A stretch of 64,000 nt of DNA from Nepenthes gracilis. Its lineage: Eukaryota > Streptophyta > Magnoliopsida > Caryophyllales > Nepenthaceae. Position numbers and translations under genes: made by a program. A model generated the notes under the pieces. The model was not told where the DNA came from and did not search any database. It was given only the letters and a program-made list of their open reading frames with translations. The stretch covers positions 7,451,045-7,515,044 of the forward strand of contig BSYO01000016.1 of assembly GCA_033239525.1 (NCBI GenBank), in the 5' to 3' direction. Shown here piece by piece: positions 9,826 through 19,630 of the stretch. The number at the start of each line of letters is the position of its first letter. Positions within the stretch are counted from its first letter, which is position 1.

Positions 9826-11594
9826 CTGAAAATAGCAAGAGTGAGCTATAAGGCCTAGCAAGGTACCCACATGCAGAAAACATTAATGTACATATATCGG
9901 GTCAAAATAGAGGTTCATAACATAACTTAGCATATGAAAATCATCATATCATTTCTTCTTAAGTTCAGAAATCAATGTTCTTATTCTTATTATTTTGTCT
10001 TCAAAAAACTCGTAAAATCGTTCGAAATTCTTATCATTTTTAGGGACCGGATGGGAGCGGACAACATCGAGGAAGGGTTGTGTGATATCCCACAACCTAG
10101 AGCCGTATCCTCTCATTATCTCCCCGAGGCGGGAGGTAATGCCTTTAACTCGGCATACGGGGCCATAGTCCGAAAGCCTTATTCCACCAAAAGTCTCCCC
10201 CTTCGCCCAGGAGACAGTCCTCGAGTGTTACTCCAATATCCTTCATCCATCTTTAACAATAATTTTAATGAAAACTCAGTTCTTAGTTCATATCTTTTAA
10301 TGGCCATCCATCATCGATCAAAAGTTGAAAGTCGTAGAGTTTCAATTGCTGTCCGGATTACATACATTTTTCCTTATTCTTATAGCCTTTGTTCTTAACT
10401 TCAAACAATTGAAATCCGTAAAGCCTTTCCTTGAACATCTTAAAATCGAAGGTCTTTTGTCAAAATATCAGAGGTCTTACTTATCAAAGCCGGAGGTCTT
10501 TATTCAAAAGCCGAAGTTCTTCTTATCAAAAGCCGGAGTTCTTTCTAACAAAAGCCGGAGGTCTTTATTCAAAAGCCGAAATTCTTTTTATCAAAAGTTG
10601 GAGTTTTTTTTTCTTAAAGCCGGAGTTCTCTTCTCAAAAGCTGGTTTCCTTTTCTTAAAAGTCGGAGGTCTTTTTCTCAAAAGCTGGTTTCCTTTTCTTA
10701 AAAGCTGGAGGTCTTTTTCTCAAAAGCTGAAGTTCTTTTTCTTAAAAGCTGGAGGTCTTTTTCTCAAAAGCTGGAGTTCTATTCTTAGAAGTCGGAGGTC
10801 TTTTTCTCAAAAGCCGAAATTCTTTTACTTAAAAGTAGGAGGACTTTTTCTTAAAAGTCGAAGTTCTTTTTCTTAAAAGCCGAAGGTCTTTTTCTTAAAA
10901 GCCGGAGTTCTTTTTCTTAAAAGCCGGAGTTCTTTTTCTTAAAAGCCGGAGGTCTTTTTCTCAAAAGCAGGAGGTCTTTTTCTCAAAAGTTGGAGTTCTT
11001 TTCTTAGAAGCCGAAGGTCTTTTTCTCAAAAGTCAAAATTCTTTTTCTTAAAAGTCGGAGGTCTTTTTCTCAAAAACCGAAGTTCTTTTTCTTAAAAGCC
11101 GGAGGTCTTTTTCTCAAAAGCCGGAGTTCTTTTCTTAGAAGCCGGAAGTCTTTTTCTCAAAAGCCGGTTTCAAATCATTGATCTTACACGTCACTTTACA
11201 GACTAGTTTCAATTTATTGGAACAAATTCCGATTTCAAAACACATGCTCTTAAGGCCGATTCAATTTCCATGGGACAAATGCCGAATACCTTTCTTTTAA
11301 CAGGTTGGAAGTCTTTTCCTTAAACATGCAATTATCAACAAATAACCATACTTTGTGCATAAAATAATCAAACATCATGAAATAACAGAGCTTGTTTTAA
11401 ACATGCGATTAACGAAGATTCTTCCTTAAATCAAATGATCAGAAGAAAAGTCATACATACCATAACATGAGTTCATCAAAATCAGACATACTTGCGCTGC
11501 AAACATGTGTATGCTTGCATTACAAACATGATATTTAAAAGGGTGAGTACACTTGCATTAAATCATGAACTTAAAACAAGGAGGGTACACTTGC
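9826..11594 (-). other. Predicted intron inside LTR S4 (GC-AG type)
   Basis: In LTR sense, CAG|GCAAGTGTACCC at 11597-11583; branch-point-like CTCAC at about 9842; acceptor TTTTCAG|ATGA ending at 9826. It spans the whole minisatellite. Inferred from the signals shared across LTR families. Confidence 0.45.
10450..11170 (-). repeat. About 17-32 bp minisatellite (AAAAGCCGGAGGTCTTTTTCTC) in S4
   Basis: Roughly forty units alternating AAAAGCCGGAGTTC and AAAAGCCGGAGGTC with T-rich spacers. Higher-order units of about 32 bp are visible, which points to local amplification. Open frames through it are artefacts. Confidence 0.9.
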
Positions 11595-11725
11595 CTGAAT
11601 CTCCTTACTTAGAGCATGAATCTCCTTACTCAGAGCCATCGTGGAATTCTTTCTTAGTTCTTTCACTAGAAAGCTTAGCCGAGAGCTTTCCCTTCCCCCG
11701 TTTCCTTAAATTCTCTAGTTCCCTC

Positions 11726-11732
11726 TTTTATA
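11726..11732 (-). promoter_or_regulatory. TATA box of LTR S4
   Basis: Minus-strand TATAAAA in GGCCTATAAAAGAGGG, about 135 bp before the donor-like site in LTR sense. Confidence 0.65.
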
Positions 11733-12728
11733 GGCCTTTGTTCTGACGGTAGTAGGTAGGCAAGTCAACCACTTTGGGGTGGTTGGGAGTTGGTTATCGA
11801 CTCAGGTATGGTCTTCATCATTAGTCATCACATCAATTAATCGGGCGGTCAACTCTTCCTTGACTTCTCTCCACATTTTTCGGTCTCCTTTTTCCCTCCA
11901 TGTTTTTCGGTCAACATAAGTTGACCGGATTATGTTTTCCCTTCAAACTTTCTGATCAACTTTCATTGACCGGATTACATTTTCTCCATACTCCGGCCAT
12001 TATTCTTTCTCATCAACACCGACGTTGGCCTCAATATCAACTTCGGCCTTTATGATTTTATATGGCCACTTCGGCCTAGATGAGGTGACAAGCCACTCCT
12101 TGAGGCTACTCCGGCCTCACTGCACATAAAGCCACTTTGGCTATGTCACACACAAAACACTCCGGCATTTTTCCTTCACATAATTAGCACAGAATTGTTT
12201 TATCTAAGGTAGGCCAGCTTGGATTTTCACCTTAAGGCCGGTTTGGAACTTCACCTCAAGGCCAGTTTGGAACTTCTTATTACATTTTTTGGTCAACTGG
12301 CGTTAACCGAATTGCTTTTCTTATGACATTTTTCGGTCAACTAGTGTTGACCAGATAACCTTCAATTTCCCTTGACTCCTAGGACTTTCTATGTCTTATA
12401 ATCTGGGCCATTACACGAGCGCTCCATGAGCGGAAAAATATGAATGCACTGCTCGAGGGTGCACCTGAGGCAAGGCGGGAGTGATCCTGGCTACGAGTAC
12501 ACCGCTCAAGACCGTTTCTGCGAATGCGGGCACTCGAGCGCCAATCATGTGACCACACGTGGTTCCTCTTTTCTTTGTGTTTTAAAGTGGGATTTGGGGA
12601 TTTCTCCTAGCAAAATGATAGCAGAATGAGAGGAGAAGAGAAGAGAAAGGAGAGATAAGAGAAAAGGAAGAGGAAAAATCTTCCGTCCAGTCCTGATCAG
12701 TGTAAGGGTAGCTATAGATTGAGTTCAG

Positions 12729-13955
12729 GCAAGTGTATTTCGGACGTTATTTACTGTTTTTATAATTTTTCTATATCTCAATAATGGTATTTATACTCTA
12801 AATTCATGTTTCCTCATATTTACTGTAAATAATGCCTATTTTTCCTGATTAATCAGATAGATTTCATGTTTACTACTATATACTGCTATATATATCTTTG
12901 ATTTCATGAAAATATATGTATTTGGTATTCGTTTATCATTTGGACGATTTGGCGAAACCCTAAGCATGAAAACGAAGGGATTTAATTGTTTTAATCCAAA
13001 CTTTCTGATATGTAAAAGTTAATATGTAACGAAATACTGCCCATGATATGATTTATGTTTGAAAAATTTATATGAATTTATACTGTTAAATTTTTGAGTC
13101 AAATCTGAAGAGTTTCAAACTACTACTGTATATTCTGAAGCATACTAAAAGATTACGAACTATTACTGTATATTCTGAAACATACTGAAGGATTACAAAC
13201 TATTACCATATATTTTGAAACTAACTGAACAGTTACTATGAAACTTTGACTGACTTCTAAAACTAAAAATATTTTCAGTTAAGAAATAAGAAAGAAAAAT
13301 ATTTCTAATCTTGTTAATTATGACCCAAGACTACTATACAGTTAGGTTAGGTTCTCCGACATGTCTTAAAATATTATGGTGGTAATCGATGATAATTATG
13401 CCCATGTTACACGTGGTTTACCCTTCCAAAGGGCATTAATCTATAGGATAGTTACTATTCCTCACCGGCACCCCTATCCTAAATCCCACGAGAGGGCATA
13501 GATCCCACGAGAAAGGATCTCCTGTTGCTATTTATGGCCTTAGATTGTATAGAGTGAACATAATTTATCCTTGATTATTCGCCCCTTCTACTAGTAAGGT
13601 CTACTGGTTGGGTCCTTTACTAATAGAAAAAGAGATTTTCTATAATTCATAGATTCTGTATCGATTTCTGACTTCTAATTTATGTTTACTAATTAATGAT
13701 TTCTGAAACCTGATTATTATCAAATTATGCTTTTCTCGTGATTTATGTATATGTTTTTGTTCCCTGACAGTTCTATAATTTTCTGCATTTATATTTTGCT
13801 ACGGTTTTTGCAAATCACTGTTTTATAGCATTCATACTTTAATATGGAACTATATCCATATAAATGCATTATGTTCCGCATGAAAGTTTTACTGCATGTA
13901 TACATGTACCTTATTAGGCTTCGACTCATTGTTTTACTATTTTTTTCACCTCCAG
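12729..13955 (+). other. Predicted intron inside the G1 5' LTR (GC-AG type)
   Basis: GTTCAG|GCAAGTGTATTTCGG at 12723; branch-point-like CTCAT with A at 13927; 20-nt pyrimidine-rich tract; CCTCCAG|ATGAG ending at 13955. In the 3' LTR the donor has decayed to CAG|GAAAAT (20110) and the acceptor region is split by a TRIM. Confidence 0.45.
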
Positions 13956-14513
13956 ATGAGACGGTCGAGTTAGTGTCAAACAAGAAGGAATAGTAAAACT
14001 TAGCCTGAAGACATTCTAGAGACTTGAAGTATTTTGGAGAATCTTAGAAAGATATAGTTTTGAATGTAAATACTAGATTTTGTATGTGGATTTATGTATA
14101 CGGATTCTGTATATGAAATGTATGTGATGCATGTGTTGAAATAGGAAATTATGCTTCCGCAGGTTTATAGTTTTATTTCCGCTATATATTTTCCGGATTC
14201 TGCATAGATCCTAAATGGCATCTCTATTCTGAACTTTTAATATAGAGAATAGAAACTATGAAATATAAGCCGTAGAAAATTATATGGCATCTGTGATCCT
14301 GTGTCTGATATGAGAGTTCCTGCTGATGAATATTATGATATTATTCTGTATATTTGTAGGTTATAAATAGGATTTGTATTCTAGTTTAGCCCAGTTTTAG
14401 GAAAAATTTTACCCATTTTCCTATAGAACTTTAGATTATTAATTAGGCTTAAGCTTCTATTTTCTATAATGATGAAAGATTCTGAGGATAAAAAAAATTT
14501 ATTCTGTCACAAT

Positions 14514-14524
14514 TGGTATCAGAG
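14514..14524 (+). promoter_or_regulatory. G1 primer-binding site, initiator tRNA-Met
   Basis: TGGTATCAGAG two bases after the LTR end at 14511. It is complementary to the 3' end of plant initiator tRNA-Met, the usual primer of this lineage. Confidence 0.9.
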
Positions 14525-14737
14525 AAATAAGATGCCTTAGAAATTGATCGATTGAAAAGCAAAAGTATAGAATTAAATTTCTGTAGGAAGAGGTCGGGGT
14601 AGTTAAGGCAACTAGGATGCTTAGGAAGTTGATCCTTAGGCTAGGTTTGAATTTTATTAAACTACTGATAATCCCTTCCCTTAACTTGATTACTTGAGGT
14701 TATAATGTTGTGTTTACTCTTGGTTATAGAATCTAAG

Positions 14738-15691
14738 ATGGCTTGTAGAAGAAATCAAAGAAATAATGATTGTGGTACTAGTACTCCCCATGATAGAGAG
14801 GCAGCTTATGTTGATGTGTTGGAAAGGATGACTAACATGGTGGAATATGTGGAACAGAGACATATAGCTCCAATCCCTGCACCTGAGCTAGCTCTGGTAA
14901 ACCTTGCTCTGACGACATATGATAGATTTACAGTAGAGCGAGCACCAAAATTTTTAGAAAATCCTGATCCAATAGAAGTGGATGTGTGGCTAAAAATGAT
15001 GAAGAAGATATTTGCTGTAATTCGGTGTACTAATCAGGAGAAAGTCACCTTCGCAGTATATAAGTTGGAAGGCGAGGCTGATAGTTAGTGGAACATGAAG
15101 AAGAAGGCGTTAGGAGTGCCTGATGATGAGATTACATGGAAGATGTTTGAGAATGCTTTCATAGAAAAATATTTTCCATCCAATCTCTAAGATTAGAAGG
15201 AGCAAGAGTTCATGCGGTTGAGATGGGAAAGTATGACAGTGACAGAGCATGACGCAAGATTCACTGAGTTGTCCCATTTTGCACCCTTGTATGTGGAGGA
15301 TGAGTTAAGGAAAGCTAATAAATTCCAGCAAGGGCTGCGGGATGATATTAGGAAGCAATTGTCGACCCACAAGCTCCAAACCTTTGTGGATATTGTGGAT
15401 AGGGCAATCATTTATGAAAAGGAGGTGGAGACGAAGAAATTCTTTGCAAAGAGGACTGTTAGCCGGGCGGGTATCAGTACTGGATCGAATGTGGGATCTT
15501 CAGGGGTCGCCAAGAAGGCAAGGACCATAGACAAATGGAAGAGCATCATTCCAGCTCAGTCAATGACTGGTTCTTGAGCATTAGCCGCTGATTGTACTTT
15601 CTGTGGGAGGAAGCATCCGGGGTAAGTATGTTGTAAGGCATCAGGAGCATGCTTTAGATATGGATAGTAGGGCCACATGGTGAAAGACTAT
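14738..15691 (+). pseudogene. gag: G1 gag (capsid and zinc knuckle), broken
   Basis: Start chosen at MACRRNQRN because it sits where G4 begins MPPRRRSSQ. The capsid domain is recognised by PKFLENPDPIEVDVWLKMM, ITWKMFENAFIEKYFP, DARFTELSHFAP and GLRDDIRKQL. There are in-frame stops at 15086 and near 15190 and after 15577. The zinc knuckle at 15650-15691 reads CFRYG..GHMVKDY: two of its three Cys are now Tyr and two stops lie inside it. Gag would have packaged the element RNA. Non-functional. Confidence 0.9.
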
Positions 15692-16143
15692 CCATTATCT
15701 CCAAGACTAGAAGGAAAGAAGCCTACTGTCATAGCTAAGGCTTTTGCGGTGACTTTTCAAGATCCAGAGGCATCCCCAAACGTTGTGGAAGGTACCCTCT
15801 CTATTTATGGAGTTCCTACTTCTATATTATTTGGTTCGGAGTCTACCCGCTCCTTTATTTCTCTACGATTTACATGCTATATTGTATCTGCCCTGTATGT
15901 TTTGGTTTATATATTGTTTGTGTCAACCCCACTAGATCTTTCTGTGAATTTGATGTTGTGTATCCTAGATGTGTGGTTGAGGTGAATCAAAAATGTTTGA
16001 TTGTAGATTTAGTATTGTCAAACATGGGTGATTTTAATGTAATTCTAGGGATGGACTGGCAAGCTAAATACCACGCCAATATTGATTGTTTTCTAAAACG
16101 GGTTTGTTTTTATATTCCTCGGATGAAACCCTTTTTCTTTTAA
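15692..16143 (+). pseudogene. G1 aspartic protease, catalytic Asp lost
   Basis: Contains VVEGTLSIYGVPTSILF followed by GSESTRSFIS. In intact relatives this is DSGATHSFIS, so the catalytic Asp is Gly and the following Gly is Glu. A frameshift near 15940 moves to the frame carrying DVVYPRCVVEV and FNVILGMDWQAKYHANIDC. It ends at a stop at 16141. Retroviral-type aspartic protease that matures Gag-Pol; inactive here. Confidence 0.88.
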
Positions 16144-17547
16144 GGTATTAAGAAGAACGAGGTGCCTGTATTAATTTCAGCTTTACATGCCAAACATCTG
16201 ATGAAAAGTAGGTGTAAAGCTTACCTAACATATGCCTGTACCTCTAGGAGTCAAAGTATACTAGCTAAGGATATCCTTATTGTTTGTGATTTTGAAGATG
16301 TCTTTCCGGAGGAATTACCTGGATTACCTCTACAATGGAAAATTGAGTTTGAGATTGCAGTTATTTTTGGAGCTAGCCTGATTTCTAAAGCCCCTTATTG
16401 TATGGCCCCGGGGGAATTGAAAGAATTAAAATTGTAGTTACAAGAGTTATTAGATAAGGGTTTTATCAAACTAAGTATATCTCCTTGGAGAGCACCGATA
16501 TTGTTTTTAAGAAAGAAAGACAGGACATTACGACTGTGTTGATTATTGTGAGTAAAACAAAATCATGATGAAGAATAAGTATCTGTTGCTGCGTATCGAT
16601 AATTTATTTGATAATTGCAAGGATCTCAAGTATTCTTGAAGATCGATTTGAGATCTGGTTATTATCAGTTGAGGATCCAGCCAAAAGATGTGGCTAAGAC
16701 TGCTTTTCGGACGCATTATGGCCATTATGAGTTCCGTGTTATGCCTTTTGGCCTTACGAATACCCCTGCTGCTTTTATGGATCTAATGGATAGGATGTTC
16801 AAGCTGTATCTAGATAAAGTTACGGTAGTTTTTATTGATGACATCTTGATATATTCAAAGGATTATGAACAGGAAACTCTGTGATGTCCCAATCGGATGG
16901 GGAGGAGAACGAAACGTGCCTTATAAAGGTATGGATACCTCTACCTTGTAGATGCATTTTGGGGGCGATGGAGGCCTGTCTGTCAGAACAAAACCGTACA
17001 CCTATGTGGCAAAGGAGATAATATCTACAAGCGGGTGCCCGGAGACGTTACAAATGGCATCAGAGACGGGGCCCGATTCAGTGTGCCAGCATGGGCACTG
17101 AGCTCCCAAGGGGGGCGGATTGTGATGTCCCACATCGGATGGGGAGGGGAACGAAACCTGCCTTATAAGGGAGTGGATACCTCTCCCTTGTAGACGCTTT
17201 TTGGGGGCAGTGGAGGCCGTCTTCCAGGAACAAAATCGTGCGCTTATGTGGCAAAGCGAATAATATCTACAAGCAGGTGTTCGGGGACGTTACAAACTCA
17301 CTTGAGGATGGTACTTCAAGTGCTCTGTGAGGAAAAATTGTATTCTAAGTTGAGTAAATGTGAGTTCTAGCTAGAGAAAGTAATGTTTCTAGGGCATGTG
17401 ATTTCTAACGGTGGTATTTCTGTTGATTCAATGAAGGTAGAGGCTATTATAGATTGGAGTAGGCCAACGTCTGTGATCGAGGTTAGAAGTTTTCTTGGCA
17501 TGGTAGGCTATTACAGATGTTTTGTAGAGAATTTCTTGTAGATTACT
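16144..17547 (+). pseudogene. G1 reverse transcriptase, interrupted by a TRIM
   Basis: Starts with the linker FEDVFPEELPGLPL and APYCMAPGELKELKL, then a stop. Finger motifs [14 protein letters not shown] and KKDRTLRLC are followed by two frameshifts around [11 protein letters not shown]. The palm is well kept: [31 protein letters not shown], and the catalytic pair in [11 protein letters not shown] (FIDD at 16831-16842). The TRIM at 16880-17294 splits the reading frame after DYEQE. Afterwards LYSKLSKCEF, FLGHVISNGGISVD and FLGMVGYYRCFVENF continue in frame with two stops. Confidence 0.92.
16880..17294 (+). mobile_element. TRIM-A: miniature LTR retrotransposon in G1 RT
   Basis: 415 bp flanked by AACTC (16875-16879, 17295-17299). 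LTRs 16880-17052 and 17121-17294 (173/174 bp), each TGTGATGTCCC...ACGTTACA. Between them are a PBS-like TGGCATCAGAG (17055-17065), a 40-bp spacer and a purine tract AAGGGGGGCGGA (17109-17119) before LTR2. No coding capacity; mobilised in trans by an autonomous element. Confidence 0.95.
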
Positions 17548-18060
17548 ATGCCTCTGACTCAGCTGCTGAAAAAGGAGACCAAATTTGAATGGATTGAGAA
17601 ATGTGATCTGAATTTTCAGAAGTTAAAGGATCGCTTGACTTTTGCCCCCGTACTGATTATTCCAGAGGGATCAGGAGGTTTTAAGGTGTGCTGTGACACC
17701 TCTAAGGCAGGTTTAGGTTGTGTATTGATGCAGCATGGTAAAGTAGTAACGTATGGGTCTAGGCAACTGAAAGTGCATGAAAGAAACTACCCGACCCATG
17801 ATCTAAAGCTAGCTGCTGTGGTGTTAGCCTTAAAAGTTTTGAGAGAATACTTGTATGGTGACAAGTTCCTTATTTATTCTGATCATAAAAGCTTGAAGTA
17901 TCTGTTTTTACAAAAGGAACTTAACATGAGACAAAGGAGGTGGCTTGATTTTTTTGAAAGATTATGACTCTGAGATATAGTATAAGCCAGGGAGGGCTAA
18001 TGTAGTTGTAGATGCATTGAGCCGTCAATCAGGGTATGTAACTAAGTTACAAATCAAGCA
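17548..18060 (+). pseudogene. G1 RNase H domain
   Basis: One open stretch of 139 codons (17548-17967) covers the RT connection and RNase [15 protein letters not shown], then [20 protein letters not shown] with the first Asp, [15 protein letters not shown] (the usual catalytic Glu of DLELAAV is Lys) and [11 protein letters not shown] with the next Asp. [13 protein letters not shown] follows, then a stop, and KPGRANVVVDALSR continues in a shifted frame. Degrades the RNA strand during reverse transcription; here inactive. Confidence 0.9.
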
Positions 18061-18289
18061 AATAGAATTGTTAGATTAGCTGAAGCAGTGTAATATCCAA
18101 CGCTATACTCGAGGTGATAGGATGCTCCTATCTTATCTTTAGATCCAATTGGAGGTACTTAATGAGGTAAAGGAGAAACAAGTGAATGACTCGTTCCTTG
18201 CGGGTATTGTAAGTGATCTGAATAGAGATTCTCAAGCTGATTTTAATGTCCGGGATGATAGAGTATTAACGTTCAGAAACTGATTATGT
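18061..18289 (+). pseudogene. G1 RNase H-integrase linker
   Basis: Variable linker with several stops after ALSRQSGYVT (for example LLD.LKQCN and SYL.IQLEV). No conserved residues are expected in this segment. Confidence 0.7.
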
Positions 18290-19154
18290 GTACTGGAAGA
18301 TAGGGAACTGAAGGAAAAGGTCTTGAAGGAGGCTCACTGGTCTCGGTATACAATCCACCCTGGGGTGAACAAAATGTATTAGGATTTGAAGAAAATTTTC
18401 TGGTTGAGGAATATGAAGAAAGATATTATGGCTTATGTAGAGAAATGCCTTGTATGTCAGCAACTGAAAGTTAAAAGGAGGAAGCCTTCTGAATTGTTCA
18501 GCCAATGCCAATTCCAAGTTAGAAATGGGAGAATGTTACTATAGATTTTGTATCTGATTTGCAGAAGACTCCTAGAAATCATGACACCATTTGGGTTATA
18601 GTTGATCAACTAACAAAATCAGCTCATTTCTTGGCCATCAGGACGATTTATTCTTGTGATAGACTAGCCCAGTTATATATAAATGAAATTGTGAGGTTTC
18701 ATGGAGTTCTTGCCTCTATTTTGTATAGTAAGGATCCCCATTTTGTCTCGAGGTTTTGGGAAAGCTTGCATAAGGAGCTGGAGACAAAGTTGAAGTTCAG
18801 TACTGCAAATCACCCACAAATCGATGGCCAATCAGAGCATCCCATTCAGATTGTTGAGGATATGTTGAGGGCCTCGGTGTTGGAAATGAAAGGGACTTGG
18901 GACACTTATCTGGCACTGGCTGAATTTACTTAGAATAACAGTTATCAGGCTAGTATCGGCATGATACCTTTGAGACTCCGTATGGGAGAAAGTATAGATC
19001 ACCAATTTATAGGTGGAGACTGGTGATAAGAGGATTTGGGTCCTCAAATTGTGAAAGAAATTGCTGAGAGAATTAAACTAATTTATGATAATTTGAAAGT
19101 TGCCCAAAGTAGACAGAAAAGTTATGTAGACTAGAGGAGGAAAGAATTGAGTTT
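18290..19154 (+). pseudogene. G1 integrase, zinc-binding and catalytic core
   Basis: The zinc-binding HHCC motif is present as AHWSRYTIHPG and KCLVCQQ (18331-18465). In the core, the first Asp is in VIVDQLTKSAHF (about 18596). The second motif, normally SDRDPRF, is YSKDPHF, so the catalytic Asp is replaced by Lys. The Glu is kept in DGQSEHPIQ (about 18830). Stops occur near 18380, 18540, 18931 and 19025. Inserts cDNA into chromatin; not functional. Confidence 0.92.
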
Positions 19155-19578
19155 GTGGGCGGCGAATTTGTATTTCTGAAAGTTTCACAGTCTAAGGGAA
19201 TGTTCAGGTCCAAAGTAAAAGGAAAATTGAAGCCACAGTTCATAGGTCCATTTGAAATTCTTGAGAGGATCGGGGAGGTAGCTTACCGGTTGGCACTACC
19301 ACTTAGTCTGGTGGACATACACGATGTATTTCACGTATCGATACTTTGGAAGTATGTCCACGATCCTGCACACATGATTGAGTATGACCCCTTGACTATT
19401 GATAAGGATTTATACTATATTGAGGAACCGATACAGATTCTAGATTGAAAGGATCAAATGTTGTGCACTAAGACTATTCCCCTAGTAAAAGTACTCTGGA
19501 GGAATTATTCACCGGATGAGGCCATCTGTGAGTACGAAGAGAAAATCCGAAACAAATATCCCCACTTGTTTTCTTAAG
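19155..19578 (+). pseudogene. G1 integrase C-terminal GPF motif and Tekay chromodomain
   Basis: [20 protein letters not shown] is the GPF/Y module, followed by [18 protein letters not shown]. The terminal segment [11 protein letters not shown], stop, KDQMLCTKTIPLVKVLWRN and YEEKIRNKYPHLFS, ending with TAA at 19576-19578, is the group II chromodomain typical of the Tekay/Del lineage. Chromodomains of such elements steer integration to heterochromatin (known for the family). One in-frame stop at 19446. Confidence 0.92.
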
Positions 19579-19617
19579 GTATGTAGCTTTCTTTAATTTT
19601 GAGGATGAAATTTATTT

Positions 19618-19630
19618 AAGTGGGAGAGAA
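19618..19630 (+). promoter_or_regulatory. G1 polypurine tract
   Basis: AAGTGGGAGAGAA directly before the 3' LTR start TGTGAGATCT at 19631. Primes plus-strand synthesis. Confidence 0.85.

Larger units (their letters stand above)
9368..12415 (-). mobile_element. S4: solo LTR (3.05 kb) nested in the G1 5' LTR
   Basis: Begins TGTGACAGACC and ends GGCCATTACA, flanked by the perfect duplication CGAGC (9363-9367 and 12416-12420). Removing it restores the G1 LTR. Orientation is minus: TATA at 11732-11726, donor-like CAG|GCAAGTGTAC at about 11594, acceptor-like TTCAG|ATGA at 9826. It has the same architecture and the same CCGGAGTTC minisatellite as S1-S3, and its first bases in LTR sense (TGTAATGGCCCAGATT) match theirs. 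Confidence 0.93.
6416..14511 (+). repeat. G1 5' LTR, split by S7 and S4
   Basis: Made of three pieces: 6416-6540, about 9346-9367, and 12416-14511, aligned in order with the 3' LTR (19631-22511). The segment CTCGACTACCGCTCGAGC before S4 and CGCTCC after it match the uninterrupted 3' LTR sequence CTCAACTATCGCTCAAGCGC. It ends in CTGTCACA next to the PBS. It contains a donor-like CAG|GCAAGTGTA at 12726 and an acceptor-like CCTCCAG|ATGAG at 13955. Confidence 0.9.

Noticed and set aside
10325..10876. 183-codon Ser/Phe/Lys-rich open frame
   Set aside because: Runs through the CCGGAGTTC array of S4 on the strand opposite to LTR transcription. Low-complexity translation of a minisatellite.
16880..17294. 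TRIM-A as a Cassandra element with a 5S rRNA promoter
   Set aside because: No 5S-like internal control region is visible in its LTRs. The size, PBS and purine tract fit ordinary TRIMs.
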